This document shows, piece after piece, positions 17,852 to 27,368 of a stretch of DNA of 64,000 nt; position 1 is the stretch's first letter, and each line of letters begins with the position of its first letter. Source of the stretch: Vibrio hepatarius (GTDB taxonomy: Bacteria; Pseudomonadota; Gammaproteobacteria; Enterobacterales; Vibrionaceae). Below the pieces are notes generated by a model, which searched no databases, was not told the origin of the DNA, and saw only the letters and a program-made list of their open reading frames with translations. The stretch is taken from NCBI RefSeq assembly GCF_011806575.1, contig NZ_JAATOO010000006.1:62001-126000 (forward strand), read 5' to 3'. A program made the position numbers and the translations under genes.

Positions 17852-18754
17852 ATGAGTACAATTGCATTTATTGGGTTAGGAAACATGGGCGCGCCAATGG
17901 CTGAAAATCTGTTAAAAGCGGGTTTTAGCGTTCGAGTGTTTGATTTAGTCAAAGAAGCCGTCGATCAGTTAGCGGATAAAGGCGCAGTTGCAACAGATTC
18001 TATCGAGCAAGCCGCTAAAGGCGCGCAAACCGTAATTACTATGCTACCAGCGGGGGAGCACGTCAGAGCGGTTTATCTGGGTGACCATAGTGGCGGCGTT
18101 GGATTACTCAACCTGATAGAAGAAAATACGTTTCTGATCGACTCTTCAACCATTGATCCCGAATCCGCCCGTATTGTTGCAGCTCAAGCCGCGAGCAAAG
18201 GATTTGAGTTTGTCGATTCACCCGTGTCCGGCGGCGTAGCAGGTGCGAAAGCTGGGACGTTAACCTTCATCGTGGGTGGGACAGACAGCGCGTTCAGCAA
18301 AGCAGAGCAGATCCTCAAACACATGGGCAAAAACATCTTCCACGCGGGAAAAGCCGGCGATGGTCAGATGGGCAAAATCTGTAATAACTTGATGCTGGGT
18401 ATTTTGATGTCCGGCACGTGCGAGGCGCTCGTTTTGGGCATTGATAATGGTCTAGATCCGAAAGTGCTCTCAAACATCATGCTGCAAAGTTCAGGGCGAA
18501 ACTGGGCGTTGGAGTTATACAACCCATGCCCGGGCGTGATGGACAATGCGCCTGCCAGCAACCAATTTCAGCCGGGTTTTATGAGTAAACTCATGCTGAA
18601 AGATTTAGGTTTAGGGTTGGATGCCGCAGCTAAAAGTCAATCCTCTGTACCGATGGGAGCATTGGCTCGCAATTTATACGCATTGCATAATGCGAACGGC
18701 AACGAGGAACTCGACTTTTCTAGTCTGTTTGAATTCTATCAATCCAAAAAATAA
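17852..18754 (+). CDS. mmsB: 3-hydroxyisobutyrate dehydrogenase
   Basis: A 300-residue NAD-dependent beta-hydroxyacid dehydrogenase. The N-terminal Rossmann motif is [19 protein letters not shown], the substrate-binding motif [16 protein letters not shown] and the catalytic Lys lies in [15 protein letters not shown]. It oxidises 3-hydroxyisobutyrate to methylmalonate semialdehyde, the substrate of MmsA encoded four genes upstream. Together these genes cover valine breakdown from isobutyryl-CoA to propionyl-CoA. Confidence 0.95.
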   Translation: MSTIAFIGLGNMGAPMAENLLKAGFSVRVFDLVKEAVDQLADKGAVATDSIEQAAKGAQTVITMLPAGEHVRAVYLGDHSGGVGLLNLIEENTFLIDSSTIDPESARIVAAQAASKGFEFVDSPVSGGVAGAKAGTLTFIVGGTDSAFSKAEQILKHMGKNIFHAGKAGDGQMGKICNNLMLGILMSGTCEALVLGIDNGLDPKVLSNIMLQSSGRNWALELYNPCPGVMDNAPASNQFQPGFMSKLMLKDLGLGLDAAAKSQSSVPMGALARNLYALHNANGNEELDFSSLFEFYQSKK

Positions 18755-18773
18755 CCACGTCAGGAGCAAGATG

Positions 18774-19532
18774 ATGGACTTAAAACAAAGCGTGATTGCG
18801 ATAACCGGAGCGGCTCAAGGTTTAGGTCAAATGATGGCGATCACTTTAGCGCATGAAGGCGCTGAACTCGCGTTACTTGACGTGAATGAGCAAGCGTTGC
18901 AAGACACTCAAAAGCAGTGCCATATGATGGGGGTAAAAGCGCTCTGTTATGCCGTTGATGTCACTGACGAACAGCAAGTCGAACAAGTTTTTTCGGATAT
19001 TGTTGCTGACTTCGGTCAATTGGATGGGTTAATCAATAACGCAGGGATTTTGCGAGATGGGCTGCTGGTCAAAGTTGATGGTGGATTAGTCAGCAAGATG
19101 CCGCTCGACCAATTCAACGCTGTGATTAACGTCAACTTAACCGGCACATTCCTCTGCGGTCGAGAAGCGGCTGTCCAGATGATCAACACAAAACGTAAAG
19201 GAGTTATCATCAATATTTCCAGTGTCGCTCGCGCTGGCAACATTGGGCAGACCAATTATTCAGCCTCTAAAGCCGCAGTAGCGACATTAGCGGCAACTTG
19301 GGGTAAAGAGCTCGCTCGCTATGGCATTCGCGCTGCAGCGATTGCGCCGGGAGTGATCAAAACTGCGATGGCAGAACAAATGAAACCTGAAGCCATTGAG
19401 CGCTTACAGAATATGATTCCATTAGGAAGATTAGGCAAAACGTCCGAAATTGCCGACACCGCAAAGTTCATTTTTGAAAACGACTACGTCAACGCGCGAG
19501 TTTTCGAAGTCGACGGTGGGATTCATTTTTAG
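18774..19532 (+). CDS. Short-chain dehydrogenase (hydroxyacyl-CoA dehydrogenase-like)
   Basis: A ~252-residue SDR with the cofactor motif TGAAQGLGQ near the N-terminus, NNAG, and the catalytic Ser (ISSVARAG) and YSASK. It ends with the typical [14 protein letters not shown]. At the end of the valine/isoleucine operon it most likely oxidises 2-methyl-3-hydroxybutyryl-CoA in the isoleucine branch, with the thiolase at the other end of the operon finishing the job (inference). ATG 18774 is 7 nt after AGGAG; ATG 18771 is also possible. Confidence 0.88.
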   Translation: MDLKQSVIAITGAAQGLGQMMAITLAHEGAELALLDVNEQALQDTQKQCHMMGVKALCYAVDVTDEQQVEQVFSDIVADFGQLDGLINNAGILRDGLLVKVDGGLVSKMPLDQFNAVINVNLTGTFLCGREAAVQMINTKRKGVIINISSVARAGNIGQTNYSASKAAVATLAATWGKELARYGIRAAAIAPGVIKTAMAEQMKPEAIERLQNMIPLGRLGKTSEIADTAKFIFENDYVNARVFEVDGGIHF

Positions 19533-19615
19533 CGTACTTTTCTGCGAGTAGGTCTTTTGATCAGAGAATCAATGTCATAGACTGATTCAACTAATTTGAA
19601 CAGAGACCACGACAA

Positions 19616-19960
19616 ATGGAATTGAACACCTTTCTTCAACAACTTAAATCCAATCCTCAAGCGATCGAGTTTGCTCAAACTATCGCAACAATCGATGCGA
19701 ACTACGATTTCACCCCAACGGCTTTTGCCAATGGTGAAACCACTAATGAAGCAAATCAAAATAACGGTTCGTGTAAGATCTTTGCGTTTGCTAAGCTGAA
19801 CGAGCTAACGCCGCAGGAAACATTGGCATGCTTCGGCGCTTTCTACCGAGATGACGTGTTAGGCAATCCTCAAGGTGACGATCACGCCAACATTCGTAAC
19901 TTCATCCAGTTTGGCTGGGACGGGGTTAAGTTTGAAGGTCAGGCATTAGCGGCCAAATAA
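19616..19960 (+). CDS. HopJ-family protein
   Basis: A 114-residue protein of the HopJ type III effector family. Members share the pattern FLQQLKSNPQAIEFAQTIATID ... YDFTPTAFANGETTNEANQNNGSCKIFAFAKLN ... ETLACFGAFYRDDVLGNPQGDDHANIRNF seen here. The name comes from a Pseudomonas syringae protein, but the family is widespread in marine bacteria without plant hosts, so an effector role should not be assumed. It is a soluble protein without a signal peptide. Its gene starts 84 bp after the SDR gene and probably has its own promoter. Confidence 0.88.
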   Translation: MELNTFLQQLKSNPQAIEFAQTIATIDANYDFTPTAFANGETTNEANQNNGSCKIFAFAKLNELTPQETLACFGAFYRDDVLGNPQGDDHANIRNFIQFGWDGVKFEGQALAAK

Positions 19961-20004
19961 GAGTATGTGATTCGCTGAAAATCTCGATAAGCTGGGAGCT
20001 CAAA

Positions 20005-20361
20005 ATGACGAACAAAGAACTGGAAGAATATCTAGCAACATTTTTAAGTGCAGAGTCTGGTTTTCCTTTTGGACCAGAAGCGTTGGTGTTTAAGGTAAAA
20101 GGGAAGATGTTCGCCATTTTGGCGCAGAGGGAAGGACGTGAGTACGTTACGTTGAAAGTGAAGCCGGAAGACGGCGAAGTACTGACTTCTCAATTTGCGG
20201 ATATCACTCCTGGCTATCACACCAACAAGCGTCATTGGATCACGGTTTACTATCCAGGTGATGTTGATGACAGCCTTGTTCGTGACCTTTCAGAACAGTC
20301 ATACAAGTTGGTGGCGAGTAAGTTACCCAAGTATGAACGCGTTTCGTTGGGGCTTGCATAG
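20005..20361 (+). CDS. MmcQ/YjbR-family protein
   Basis: A 118-residue protein of the YjbR/MmcQ family with a CyaY-like fold. The features are FPFGPEALVFKVKGKMFAILA, VTLKVKPEDGE and the terminal LVASKLPKYERVSL. Family members are often annotated as DNA-binding but their role is unclear. It lies 44 bp downstream of the HopJ-family gene on the same strand and may share its transcript. The tRNA promoter follows about 90 bp downstream. Confidence 0.88.
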   Translation: MTNKELEEYLATFLSAESGFPFGPEALVFKVKGKMFAILAQREGREYVTLKVKPEDGEVLTSQFADITPGYHTNKRHWITVYYPGDVDDSLVRDLSEQSYKLVASKLPKYERVSLGLA

Positions 20362-20453
20362 CACTTCACGTGTACAAAAAATGGCAATTTAGATCAAACA
20401 AACGTCTAATTGGTCTAATTCTCAGCAAACGAATAAATATTTAAGTTTTTTGT

Positions 20454-20481
20454 TTGACTCTCACCGCTCAATCCGTAAAGT
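20454..20481 (+). promoter_or_regulatory. Promoter of tRNA cluster 1
   Basis: TTGACT (20454-20459), a 16-bp spacer and TAAAGT (20476-20481), followed by a G/C-rich discriminator, lie 45 bp before tRNA-Cys. The same layout (TTGATC, 16 bp, TAAAGT) precedes the second tRNA locus. Confidence 0.6.
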
Positions 20482-20526
20482 ATGCAGCGAACGCAGCGGT
20501 GGGTAACCTAAAGCGTTGAAAGGAAA

Positions 20527-20600
20527 GGCGCGTTGGCAGAGTGGCTATGCAGCGGATTGCAAATCCGTGGACCTCGGTTCGACTCCGGGACGCGCCTCCA
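20527..20600 (+). tRNA. tRNA-Cys (GCA)
   Basis: A complete 74-nt cloverleaf with encoded CCA. The acceptor stem is GGCGCGT/ACGCGCC, the anticodon GCA is at 20559-20561 and the T-loop is GGTTCGACTCC. It is identical in sequence to the tRNA-Cys genes at 20769 and 33694. Confidence 0.97.
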
Positions 20601-20663
20601 TTCTTTTCTCAAAATTTTAGATGGTGTTTATCGCATTAAACGGCATCACAAAGAAATTTGTGT

Positions 20664-20750
20664 GCCCTGGTGGTGGAATTGGTAGACACAAGGGATTTAA
20701 AATCCCTCGGCGTTCGCGCTGTGCCGGTTCAAGTCCGGCCCGGGGCACCA
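20664..20750 (+). tRNA. tRNA-Leu (TAA)
   Basis: An 87-nt class II tRNA with a long variable arm and encoded CCA. The anticodon TAA is at 20698-20700 between stems AGGGA and TCCCT. It differs from the copy at 33590 only by two compensating changes in the variable arm (G-C here, A-T there). Confidence 0.97.
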
Positions 20751-20768
20751 TCTCAGACAATTTGGTAA

Positions 20769-20842
20769 GGCGCGTTGGCAGAGTGGCTATGCAGCGGATT
20801 GCAAATCCGTGGACCTCGGTTCGACTCCGGGACGCGCCTCCA
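20769..20842 (+). tRNA. tRNA-Cys (GCA), second copy
   Basis: 74 nt, identical to the copy at 20527-20600 and also with encoded CCA. It is the last gene of the Cys-Leu-Cys cluster and is followed directly by an intrinsic terminator. Confidence 0.97.
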
Positions 20843-20853
20843 TTCTTTACAAA

Positions 20854-20879
20854 AAACCAGCCTCTATGGCTGGTTTCTT
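20854..20879 (+). terminator. Terminator of tRNA cluster 1
   Basis: AAACCAGCC pairs with GGCTGGTTT around the loop TCTAT and is followed by CTTCG, 11 nt after the last tRNA. Confidence 0.75.
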
Positions 20880-21078
20880 CGTTTATCTTCCCCCAAAAGC
20901 AGTTGTTTTCTCTAGTTAATACTAAAGTGCTAAGTAAAACTTGTAATATGTAACTTTCTTGTTGTATATGTGTAAGTGCAGGAGGTTTATTGTTAAGTTG
21001 CGATTTGCAAAATATTAATGCTTTAGCTTTGGAAAAGCGATGCACTAACTAAAAAAATGCCTACATAAGGGATATGTA

Positions 21079-22506
21079 ATGGGAAAGTTGTTGTTATTGA
21101 TGGTGTGCATAGTTAGCGGCTTTGTGAATGCTGCTTCAGGAGATGGAAAATATGGTTCAGCACAAGTATTCAATGTATCGCGGACACCTGCGTTCCCAGT
21201 AAAAGGTGCTGACTTTACAGTGGATCGTATGAGTCTGCCTTACGAATTGATCGATTCCAGTGACCCTTTTTTTGGAATTAACGAAAGATACACAATAGGT
21301 ACTGGGCAATATGCGACAATTGAGGACATAGATAACACTGATGACTGTGATTACCGTATTGTGCTAAAAGAAGATGATGGAACTTTAATCAGAGTACTTC
21401 AGCCTAACGGTAGTGTTTATGGGTTAGGGGATGAGGGCTTTTTACATGTATCTGAACCCGGCGGCATTGGTACGTTTTTTGCCAATGATGTTGGCTATAA
21501 TCTAGACGATTCACTGACCTATACTCCCGACACCGAGAAAGCAACTTGTATAGAGTTTGAGTCATATGAATTAAACTCAACTCCAATCTACAATCCTTAT
21601 GCTCCAAATATTTCAGGTACACCACAAACAATTATAACACTATCGACCGAATTCAGTTTCAAGCCAACAGTAACAGATTCAGATACAGCCCTAAGTGCAC
21701 TCAATTTTTCTATTAAAAATAAACCTGATTGGATGACATTCATTGCTGCAACTGGTGAACTATATGGAATGCCGACGGGGTTAGGGACGTATTCAGACAT
21801 TGAAATTATAGTTAGTGACGGAACATTTACAGTTTCGTTAAGTCCATTCAGTGTTACCGTAGTTGATGGCAGTATTGAAACCTCTGTCTCCGGGGGATCT
21901 ATGAGTGTAATTAGCATACTGTTGGGTGTAATGGTTGCTGTTGTTCGACGTAGAAAGCAGTTCGCAATGCCATTGTTGCTTGCCATGCTACCGATGAAAG
22001 GTGTGGCAGCAGAAAACCAGAACTGGTACTTAGGCGTTGGGGGTGGCGTCGCCAAAGTCAAACCCGAAGTGAATGTTGTAGACTATGAGCGTGATAAAGA
22101 CTCGTCTCCTGTCTTAATGCTGAATGCAGGTTATTGTTTTACTGAGAAATATTGCTTAGATGCCAAGTATACCCATGTAAATAACTTTGAAATCGCAAGC
22201 TCTAATGATTCCATTTATCTGGATTATCATGTTACGAGTGTTGGTGTTAAGTATACGCCGTTTTTGCAGCTCGATTATTTCACGCCATATGTCATTGCTG
22301 GGGCGTCTTATTTTAACGTTAACTCAGCGAGTTCACTGGTTGAAACGGAAGAAGATGTTCGTTTTAGTTATGGTATTGGCGCAAAAGTTTACGAGAAAGA
22401 CAATGTCGCGCTGTTGATTGACGCGATGAGACATGCAAAAGATCTGAGTTCATTTACGTTAAGTGTGCAATATAACTTTTCGAACGAAAGTGCTGAAAAT
22501 CGATAA
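21079..22506 (+). CDS. Two-module envelope protein: Ig-like domain, internal sorting-like segment, beta-barrel
   Basis: A 475-residue exported protein of unusual build. Residues 1-18 are a signal peptide (GKLLLLMVCIVSGFVNA). About 175-263 is a cadherin/Ig-like repeat (PAVTD-type: FKPTVTDSDTALSALNFSI ... GELYGMPTGLGTYSDIEIIVSDG). Residues 272-292 read GGS, a hydrophobic run and RRR, which resembles a GlyGly-CTERM/rhombosortase sorting tail but lies in mid-protein. Residues 297-311 (MPLLLAMLPMKGVAA) look like a second signal peptide. About 312-467 resemble a small OmpA/OmpW-type outer-membrane beta-barrel, ending in VQYNF. No frameshift is evident. Base composition is somewhat AT-richer than its neighbours. 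It is monocistronic, with a terminator downstream. Function is unknown. Confidence 0.75.
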   Translation: MGKLLLLMVCIVSGFVNAASGDGKYGSAQVFNVSRTPAFPVKGADFTVDRMSLPYELIDSSDPFFGINERYTIGTGQYATIEDIDNTDDCDYRIVLKEDDGTLIRVLQPNGSVYGLGDEGFLHVSEPGGIGTFFANDVGYNLDDSLTYTPDTEKATCIEFESYELNSTPIYNPYAPNISGTPQTIITLSTEFSFKPTVTDSDTALSALNFSIKNKPDWMTFIAATGELYGMPTGLGTYSDIEIIVSDGTFTVSLSPFSVTVVDGSIETSVSGGSMSVISILLGVMVAVVRRRKQFAMPLLLAMLPMKGVAAENQNWYLGVGGGVAKVKPEVNVVDYERDKDSSPVLMLNAGYCFTEKYCLDAKYTHVNNFEIASSNDSIYLDYHVTSVGVKYTPFLQLDYFTPYVIAGASYFNVNSASSLVETEEDVRFSYGIGAKVYEKDNVALLIDAMRHAKDLSSFTLSVQYNFSNESAENR

Positions 22507-22528
22507 ACATTTCCATGAAAATATCAAA

Positions 22529-22559
22529 GCAGTTGCCAACGTTGTTGGTAGCTGCTTTT
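22529..22559 (+). terminator. Intrinsic terminator after the two-module envelope gene
   Basis: GCAGTTGCCAAC (22529-22540) pairs with GTTGGTAGCTGC (22544-22555) through 12 bp with two G-U wobbles, followed by TTTTA. Confidence 0.8.
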
Positions 22560-22643
22560 AAATCAATGAATTCATTTCTAATCGCCAGCCACAGATAGCT
22601 TTATCAACTACACTTATAAGTAGATCCTAAGCTGGAACAAACT

Positions 22644-24011
22644 ATGTATCGTCGGGTGATGGTAGGTCTGATTTTCAGCCTACTGAGCTATCTTGCACTG
22701 GCGACGGCTGAGCCGATAGATGATGTAAACAAGGCGTCTTTCCCAACCGTTCCAGTCATCTCCATCAGTGGTGCTATTGGCCCTGCTGTAGGGGATTATG
22801 TGATTAAAGAACTGCAACGTGCCAACTCCATCGACCACTCTCCTGTGATCATTATTTCTATTGATACCCCAGGCGGCTTAAGCTCAAGTCTGCGTGACAT
22901 TAATCAGCATATTCTTGCTTCTAAAATTCCAGTCCTGTGTTTGGTCTACCCACCCGGAGCGCGTGCAGCCAGCGCCGGGACATACATTCTTTATGCTTGT
23001 CATGTGGCGGCAATGTCGACGGCGACCACTTTAGGAGCGGCGACGCCTGTTCAGATTGGTGGCGGTGGTGTTGCTCCCGGTGGAGAGCCAAAAGAGCAGC
23101 CCAGTGAACCCAGTGCAATGGAAAAGAAAATCCTGAACGACTCCATCGCCTATATTCGTTCACTAGCGCAATTACGTGGACGTAACGTTGAATGGGCAGA
23201 AGAAGCGGTTCGTGAAGCCGCTACTTTGTCAGCAAACGAAGCATTGGAGCTTAATGTCATCAACGTGATGGCTGAGTCACCGCAAAATTTACTTCAGCAA
23301 CTCGATGGCTTTGTCACCAAAGTTGATAACCAAGATGTGGTATTGAATTTAGCCAGTGCTCAATTAGAGCCGCGCGAGCCAGACCTGCGTAATAAGTTCC
23401 TCGCCACTATTACGGATCCGAATGTGGCTTACATTCTGATGATGATTGGCGTGTATGGGTTATTGTTAGAGTTCTATAGCCCAAGTTTCGGTGTTGCTGG
23501 TGTCACTGGGGCAATTTGTCTGTTGATCGCGTTATACGCATTCCAGTTATTGCCGGTGAATTACGTTGGGCTCGGACTGATGTTACTTGGAATAGCGTTG
23601 TTTATTGCTGAATCCTTGATTCCTAGCTTCGGTATTCTTGGCGCGGGCGGCATCGTCGCCTTTGTGCTTGGTTCCGTGTTCTTGATAGATAGTGACCTCC
23701 CTGAATTACGAGTCTCGATGTCCCTGATTTACGCCATTGCCTTTGCATCTGCTGCGTTAATTCTGTTTGTACTCAAAACGCTGATGAAGTTGCGTCACAA
23801 ACAAGTTGTCAGTGGCGAAGAAGCCCTAATTGGCACCGAAGCTGTCGTGTTGAATGATTTCAATCATCGCGGCTTTGTTCACGTCGAGGGAGAGCGCTGG
23901 GAAGCTCGTTGCGATGCCCCAGTAAGCAAGGGGGAGAAAGTCAGTATTGAAGAGGTTGATGGGCTAACACTAACGGTAAAAAAAGTACCAAGGAGTGAAG
24001 ACAATGCCTGA
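22644..24011 (+). CDS. NfeD-family membrane serine protease (ClpP-class)
   Basis: A 455-residue membrane protease of the long NfeD/STOPP type. It has a signal peptide or anchor (residues 1-22) and a ClpP-like protease domain (about 35-230) with the nucleophile region [10 protein letters not shown] and [14 protein letters not shown] cluster of four to five transmembrane helices (about 255-385) and a C-terminal NfeD OB-fold ([31 protein letters not shown]) follow. Family members cleave stomatin-like proteins or control membrane quality. The gene overlaps the following SPFH gene by 8 bp, the classic NfeD-stomatin pair. Confidence 0.92.
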   Translation: MYRRVMVGLIFSLLSYLALATAEPIDDVNKASFPTVPVISISGAIGPAVGDYVIKELQRANSIDHSPVIIISIDTPGGLSSSLRDINQHILASKIPVLCLVYPPGARAASAGTYILYACHVAAMSTATTLGAATPVQIGGGGVAPGGEPKEQPSEPSAMEKKILNDSIAYIRSLAQLRGRNVEWAEEAVREAATLSANEALELNVINVMAESPQNLLQQLDGFVTKVDNQDVVLNLASAQLEPREPDLRNKFLATITDPNVAYILMMIGVYGLLLEFYSPSFGVAGVTGAICLLIALYAFQLLPVNYVGLGLMLLGIALFIAESLIPSFGILGAGGIVAFVLGSVFLIDSDLPELRVSMSLIYAIAFASAALILFVLKTLMKLRHKQVVSGEEALIGTEAVVLNDFNHRGFVHVEGERWEARCDAPVSKGEKVSIEEVDGLTLTVKKVPRSEDNA

Positions 24012-24807
24012 ATTACCAGTAAACACAGAACTGCTAACACCGATATTAATCGTAGTGTTAGTGGTCGTCGTCGCTGTTCGTTTGTTCCGCATTTTACGTG
24101 AGTATGAACGCGGTGTGATTTTCTTCTTAGGTCGATTTCAGAAGGTAAAAGGCCCGGGTCTGATCATCGTTATCCCGCTGATTCAACAAATGGTGCGTGT
24201 CGATTTACGTACTGTAGTGATGGATGTTCCCAGCCAGGATGTGATCAGTCGTGACAATGTCTCTGTCAGAGTCAACGCAGTGATTTACTTTCGTGTTATT
24301 GATGCCCAGAAGGCAATCATTAACGTGGAAAACTACTTGCAAGCGACGTCACAGCTTGCCCAGACGACATTGCGTTCGGTACTTGGTCAGCACGAACTTG
24401 ACGAAATGCTCGCAAACCGAGAAATGCTGAACACCGATATTCAAGAAATTTTGGATTCTCGAACCGACGGCTGGGGAATTAAGGTTTCTAATGTAGAGAT
24501 TAAGCATGTCGACCTAAACGAATCGATGGTACGAGCGATTGCACGCCAAGCGGAAGCGGAAAGATCACGTCGAGCGAAAGTGATCCACGCCTCGGGTGAG
24601 ATGGAAGCATCAGAAAAATTGGTTGAGGCAGCGAATCGATTGGCCGAAGAACCAAACGCTATCATGTTGCGCTATCTACAGACGTTAACGGAAATTGCGG
24701 CGGAAAAAAGCTCGACGATATTATTTCCAATGCCGACTTCAATGATGGAAGGGTTGTTTAAAACTATAGAGAAGCATGAACAGCATAAAGATAAACACGA
24801 TCAATAA
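24004..24807 (+). CDS. SPFH/stomatin-family (slipin) membrane protein
   Basis: A 267-residue stomatin-like protein: an N-terminal membrane anchor (residues ~12-28), an SPFH/band 7 domain ([28 protein letters not shown] ... [33 protein letters not shown]) and a C-terminal coiled coil rich in Ala and Glu. Slipins form oligomeric membrane scaffolds and are substrates or partners of the linked NfeD protease. ATG 24004 is chosen because AGGAG (23991-23995) sits 8 nt upstream; the GTG at 23995 would place the SD inside the gene. Confidence 0.92.
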   Translation: MPELPVNTELLTPILIVVLVVVVAVRLFRILREYERGVIFFLGRFQKVKGPGLIIVIPLIQQMVRVDLRTVVMDVPSQDVISRDNVSVRVNAVIYFRVIDAQKAIINVENYLQATSQLAQTTLRSVLGQHELDEMLANREMLNTDIQEILDSRTDGWGIKVSNVEIKHVDLNESMVRAIARQAEAERSRRAKVIHASGEMEASEKLVEAANRLAEEPNAIMLRYLQTLTEIAAEKSSTILFPMPTSMMEGLFKTIEKHEQHKDKHDQ

Positions 24808-24837
24808 ACAATAACAATTCTTGTTTAACTTTGGTTG

Positions 24838-24883
24838 TGACTTGAATAATTGTTATGTTATAACATAACCGTTATTCAAGTCA
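24838..24883. promoter_or_regulatory. 46-bp palindrome with Zur-like core upstream of ABC operon
   Basis: The core GTTATGTTATAACATAAC (24852-24869) is a perfect 18-bp palindrome and matches the Zur-box pattern of gammaproteobacteria (TGTTATA-TATAACA type). It is extended on both sides by TGACTTGAATAA / TTATTCAAGTCA, with the same centre. In total 21 of 23 base pairs are symmetrical. The site lies 16-61 bp before the ATG of the solute-binding protein gene. Confidence 0.75.
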
Positions 24884-24898
24884 GGACTATTACATTTC

Positions 24899-26428
24899 AT
24901 GAAGAAAATCATTTTTGCGGCGATCGCAACGATCGCCGTTTATCTTGTTTGGAGCATTAACTCCGCCACACCAACAAATAATACACTGACCATTTCGGGT
25001 CCGTTTGAGTTTCATGGTACGGATATGGCGAAAGACGGTCATATTTACAGCCGGTTAGGGGTCACTCAGTCTCTTACACAGCTTAAAACAACTGGCGAAG
25101 TTGTCCCGCTTTTGGCAGAGCGTTGGAGTGTCGATGAAAATGGCACGCATTGGCAGTTCCAGATTCGTCAAAACGTCAAACTCCACAATGGACAATCGTT
25201 GAGTGCGAAAGATGTGGCCGCGTCATTGCTCCGTGCTAAGACCATGCCGGGCGTGTTTGCTAAAGTGCCAGTGAAAGCAATCAATGCTCAGGGACAAAAT
25301 TTGGAAATCGTGCTTGAGACACCTTATTTACCGCTACTCAATACGCTCGCTCACTTTAGCTTAGGTGTACTGTCTGCCGATTCTTTTGATAACGAAGGTA
25401 ATATTGTCCAATTTAACGCAACCGGTCCTTACCAAGTCGTAGAGCTAGTCGCACCTCATAAAGTCTCTTTGACACGATTCAACGATTACTGGGGCAATAA
25501 AGCCAGCGTTGAGAACGTTGAGTACTTAGCAGGACATCGCTCTGAAAGCCGAGCGTTACAAGTGCAAAGTGGCCAAACCGATATCGCCTATACTATCGAC
25601 GCGATCAGTAAACAAAGCCTTGAGAATACCGACAACGTTGCAGTGCAAAGTGTCAACCTGCCGCGAACGGTGTTGCTAAAAGTCAATAATCACCACCCTT
25701 ATCTTTCTGACCCTAAAGCGAGGCAAGCGATTAGTTTAGCGATCAACCGCGAAGGGATCGCAAGCAGTGTGCTGTATGCGCCGGGGAGCGAAGCATACCA
25801 ACTGTTTAGTTCTTCACAGAACGAGTGGCATATCAAGCAGCATAAGCCGAAACGAAATCTTGAGTTGTCTCGTCAGTTGCTTGCCGAACTAGGTTGGGAA
25901 AAAGGTGATAATGACTTTCTGCAACGTGAAGGTAAGCCGTTTAAGTTAACTCTAGTGACATATTCAGATAGACCCGAACTGCCAATGATAGCGACGGCAC
26001 TGCAAAATCAATTGTTGGATGTCGGCATTCAGATTGAGGTCAGTATCGATAATTCGAGTGTGATTCCTGCGGGTCACCACGACAATACGCTTGAGCTCGC
26101 TTTAATCGCGCGAAATTTCGGCATGACAGGCAGTCCGCTACCAGTGTTATACAAAGACTTTACTAACAAAAAAGGCAGTGACTGGGGCCACATGAACTGG
26201 CACTCAGAGCAACTCCAACAGGACTTAACTAGGTTAGTGTCCGCATCAGACCCCGCGCTGCAGTATCAGCTAACGCAGCGTATTGTCACGGTTCTAGCTC
26301 AGGATCTGCCGGTAATTCCGATTGTTTATAGCAGCCAGCATGTCGCCTACAACAAATCACTAACAGGTTTGGTTGTCGACCCGTTTGAAATTGATTACCG
26401 ATTGTCGGAGCTCTCTTTCAATGATTAA
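24899..26428 (+). CDS. ABC transporter solute-binding protein (SBP_bac_5; Ni/peptide type)
   Basis: A 509-residue periplasmic binding protein of the OppA/NikA/CntA class with an N-terminal export signal or anchor (residues 1-20). It shows the family pattern YSRLGVTQSLTQLKTTGEVVPLLAERWSVDENGTHWQFQIRQNVKLHNGQSLSAKDV. Members bind peptides, nickel chelates or metallophores. A Zur-like palindrome just upstream suggests a zinc-related substrate such as a zinc-metallophore complex, rather than ordinary peptides (inference). The first gene of a four-gene operon, it overlaps the first permease gene by 8 bp. Confidence 0.9.
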   Translation: MKKIIFAAIATIAVYLVWSINSATPTNNTLTISGPFEFHGTDMAKDGHIYSRLGVTQSLTQLKTTGEVVPLLAERWSVDENGTHWQFQIRQNVKLHNGQSLSAKDVAASLLRAKTMPGVFAKVPVKAINAQGQNLEIVLETPYLPLLNTLAHFSLGVLSADSFDNEGNIVQFNATGPYQVVELVAPHKVSLTRFNDYWGNKASVENVEYLAGHRSESRALQVQSGQTDIAYTIDAISKQSLENTDNVAVQSVNLPRTVLLKVNNHHPYLSDPKARQAISLAINREGIASSVLYAPGSEAYQLFSSSQNEWHIKQHKPKRNLELSRQLLAELGWEKGDNDFLQREGKPFKLTLVTYSDRPELPMIATALQNQLLDVGIQIEVSIDNSSVIPAGHHDNTLELALIARNFGMTGSPLPVLYKDFTNKKGSDWGHMNWHSEQLQQDLTRLVSASDPALQYQLTQRIVTVLAQDLPVIPIVYSSQHVAYNKSLTGLVVDPFEIDYRLSELSFND

Positions 26429-27368
26429 CATGCTCCTCAAGCGACTATTGCAAGCAGGTTTTGTGGCATGGGCGGTGGGCAGTCTTACTTATTTGATGAT
26501 GAGACTGCTTCCCGGTGATATTGCTTATCGTATCGCAGCAGGCCGATATGGTTACGATTTTGTCGATTTAGATGCGGCGCAACTGGTGTCATCAGAGTTA
26601 GGGTTTGACCGCTCCCCGTTTGAACAGTATCTCGCATGGATGTGGGACTTACTTCATCTCAATTTGGGAAGCTCATTGGTAAGTGGTGAACCGGTAGTTG
26701 AATCGGTGGTACACCACTTGGGTTATTCCGTCGCTTTGGCATTGTGCGCGATTGCGATTTCTCTACTGATTGCGTTTCCGGTTGGGGTTCATTGCGGCAA
26801 GTATCCCGGTGGTTGGCTCGAGCGATTTTCTGCCTCTTTATCGGTGTTGCTTCGTTCGGCGCCCGTATTTGTGGTTGGTTTGGTACTGATCATTTTGTTT
26901 GCACTTCATTTAGGCTGGTTTCCTGTATCTGGATTTGGTCGACCAGAACATATTGTGTTGCCAAGCGTCGCATTAGCGTTGACCTTGGCCGCGCTTTCCA
27001 ATCGGATGGTCAAAAACGAAGCTTACGGAGTATTTCGTTCCACATATTATCGTTTCGCCCGGTATAAAGGGTTAAGTGAGCAACGCGCTTATGAAAGGCA
27101 CGCACGTTTAAATATTGCTTTGCCGATCATCGCCTTTTTAGGCGTACAAACCGTTGGTCTGATTGAAGGCATCGTGATGATCGAGTCACTATTTTCTTGG
27201 CCCGGGATAGGTCACGCACTCACTCATGCAATATTTGCCCGCGATATACCTGTGATTCAAGGAGCGGCGCTCATGATGGGATTGATGTTTGTTTTCATCA
27301 ACACCGCGGTGGATGTGTGTCATTACGCGTTTGACCCGAGAATTAGGCAAGAGAGGGTGGTTTTATGA
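26421..27368 (+). CDS. ABC transporter permease 1 (DppB/NikB type)
   Basis: A 315-residue inner-membrane permease with about six helices. The N-terminal LLQAGFVAWAVGSLTYLMMRLLPGD pattern is typical of OppB/NikB proteins, and the EAA-type loop is near YKGLSEQRAYERHARLNIALPIIAFLG. It lacks the periplasmic insert of longer OppB proteins. ATG 26421 follows GGAG at 26407-26410 by 10 nt and overlaps the binding-protein stop. It forms the channel together with permease 2. Confidence 0.92.
   Translation: MINMLLKRLLQAGFVAWAVGSLTYLMMRLLPGDIAYRIAAGRYGYDFVDLDAAQLVSSELGFDRSPFEQYLAWMWDLLHLNLGSSLVSGEPVVESVVHHLGYSVALALCAIAISLLIAFPVGVHCGKYPGGWLERFSASLSVLLRSAPVFVVGLVLIILFALHLGWFPVSGFGRPEHIVLPSVALALTLAALSNRMVKNEAYGVFRSTYYRFARYKGLSEQRAYERHARLNIALPIIAFLGVQTVGLIEGIVMIESLFSWPGIGHALTHAIFARDIPVIQGAALMMGLMFVFINTAVDVCHYAFDPRIRQERVVL

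Noticed and set aside
19616..19960. HopJ-family protein as a type III secreted effector
   Set aside because: There is no type III secretion gene or chaperone near and the family is common in free-living marine bacteria.
24838..24883. The palindrome as an intrinsic terminator of the SPFH gene
   Set aside because: It is AT-rich and lacks a U-tract; a regulatory role fits better, though a weak transcript-end role is not excluded.
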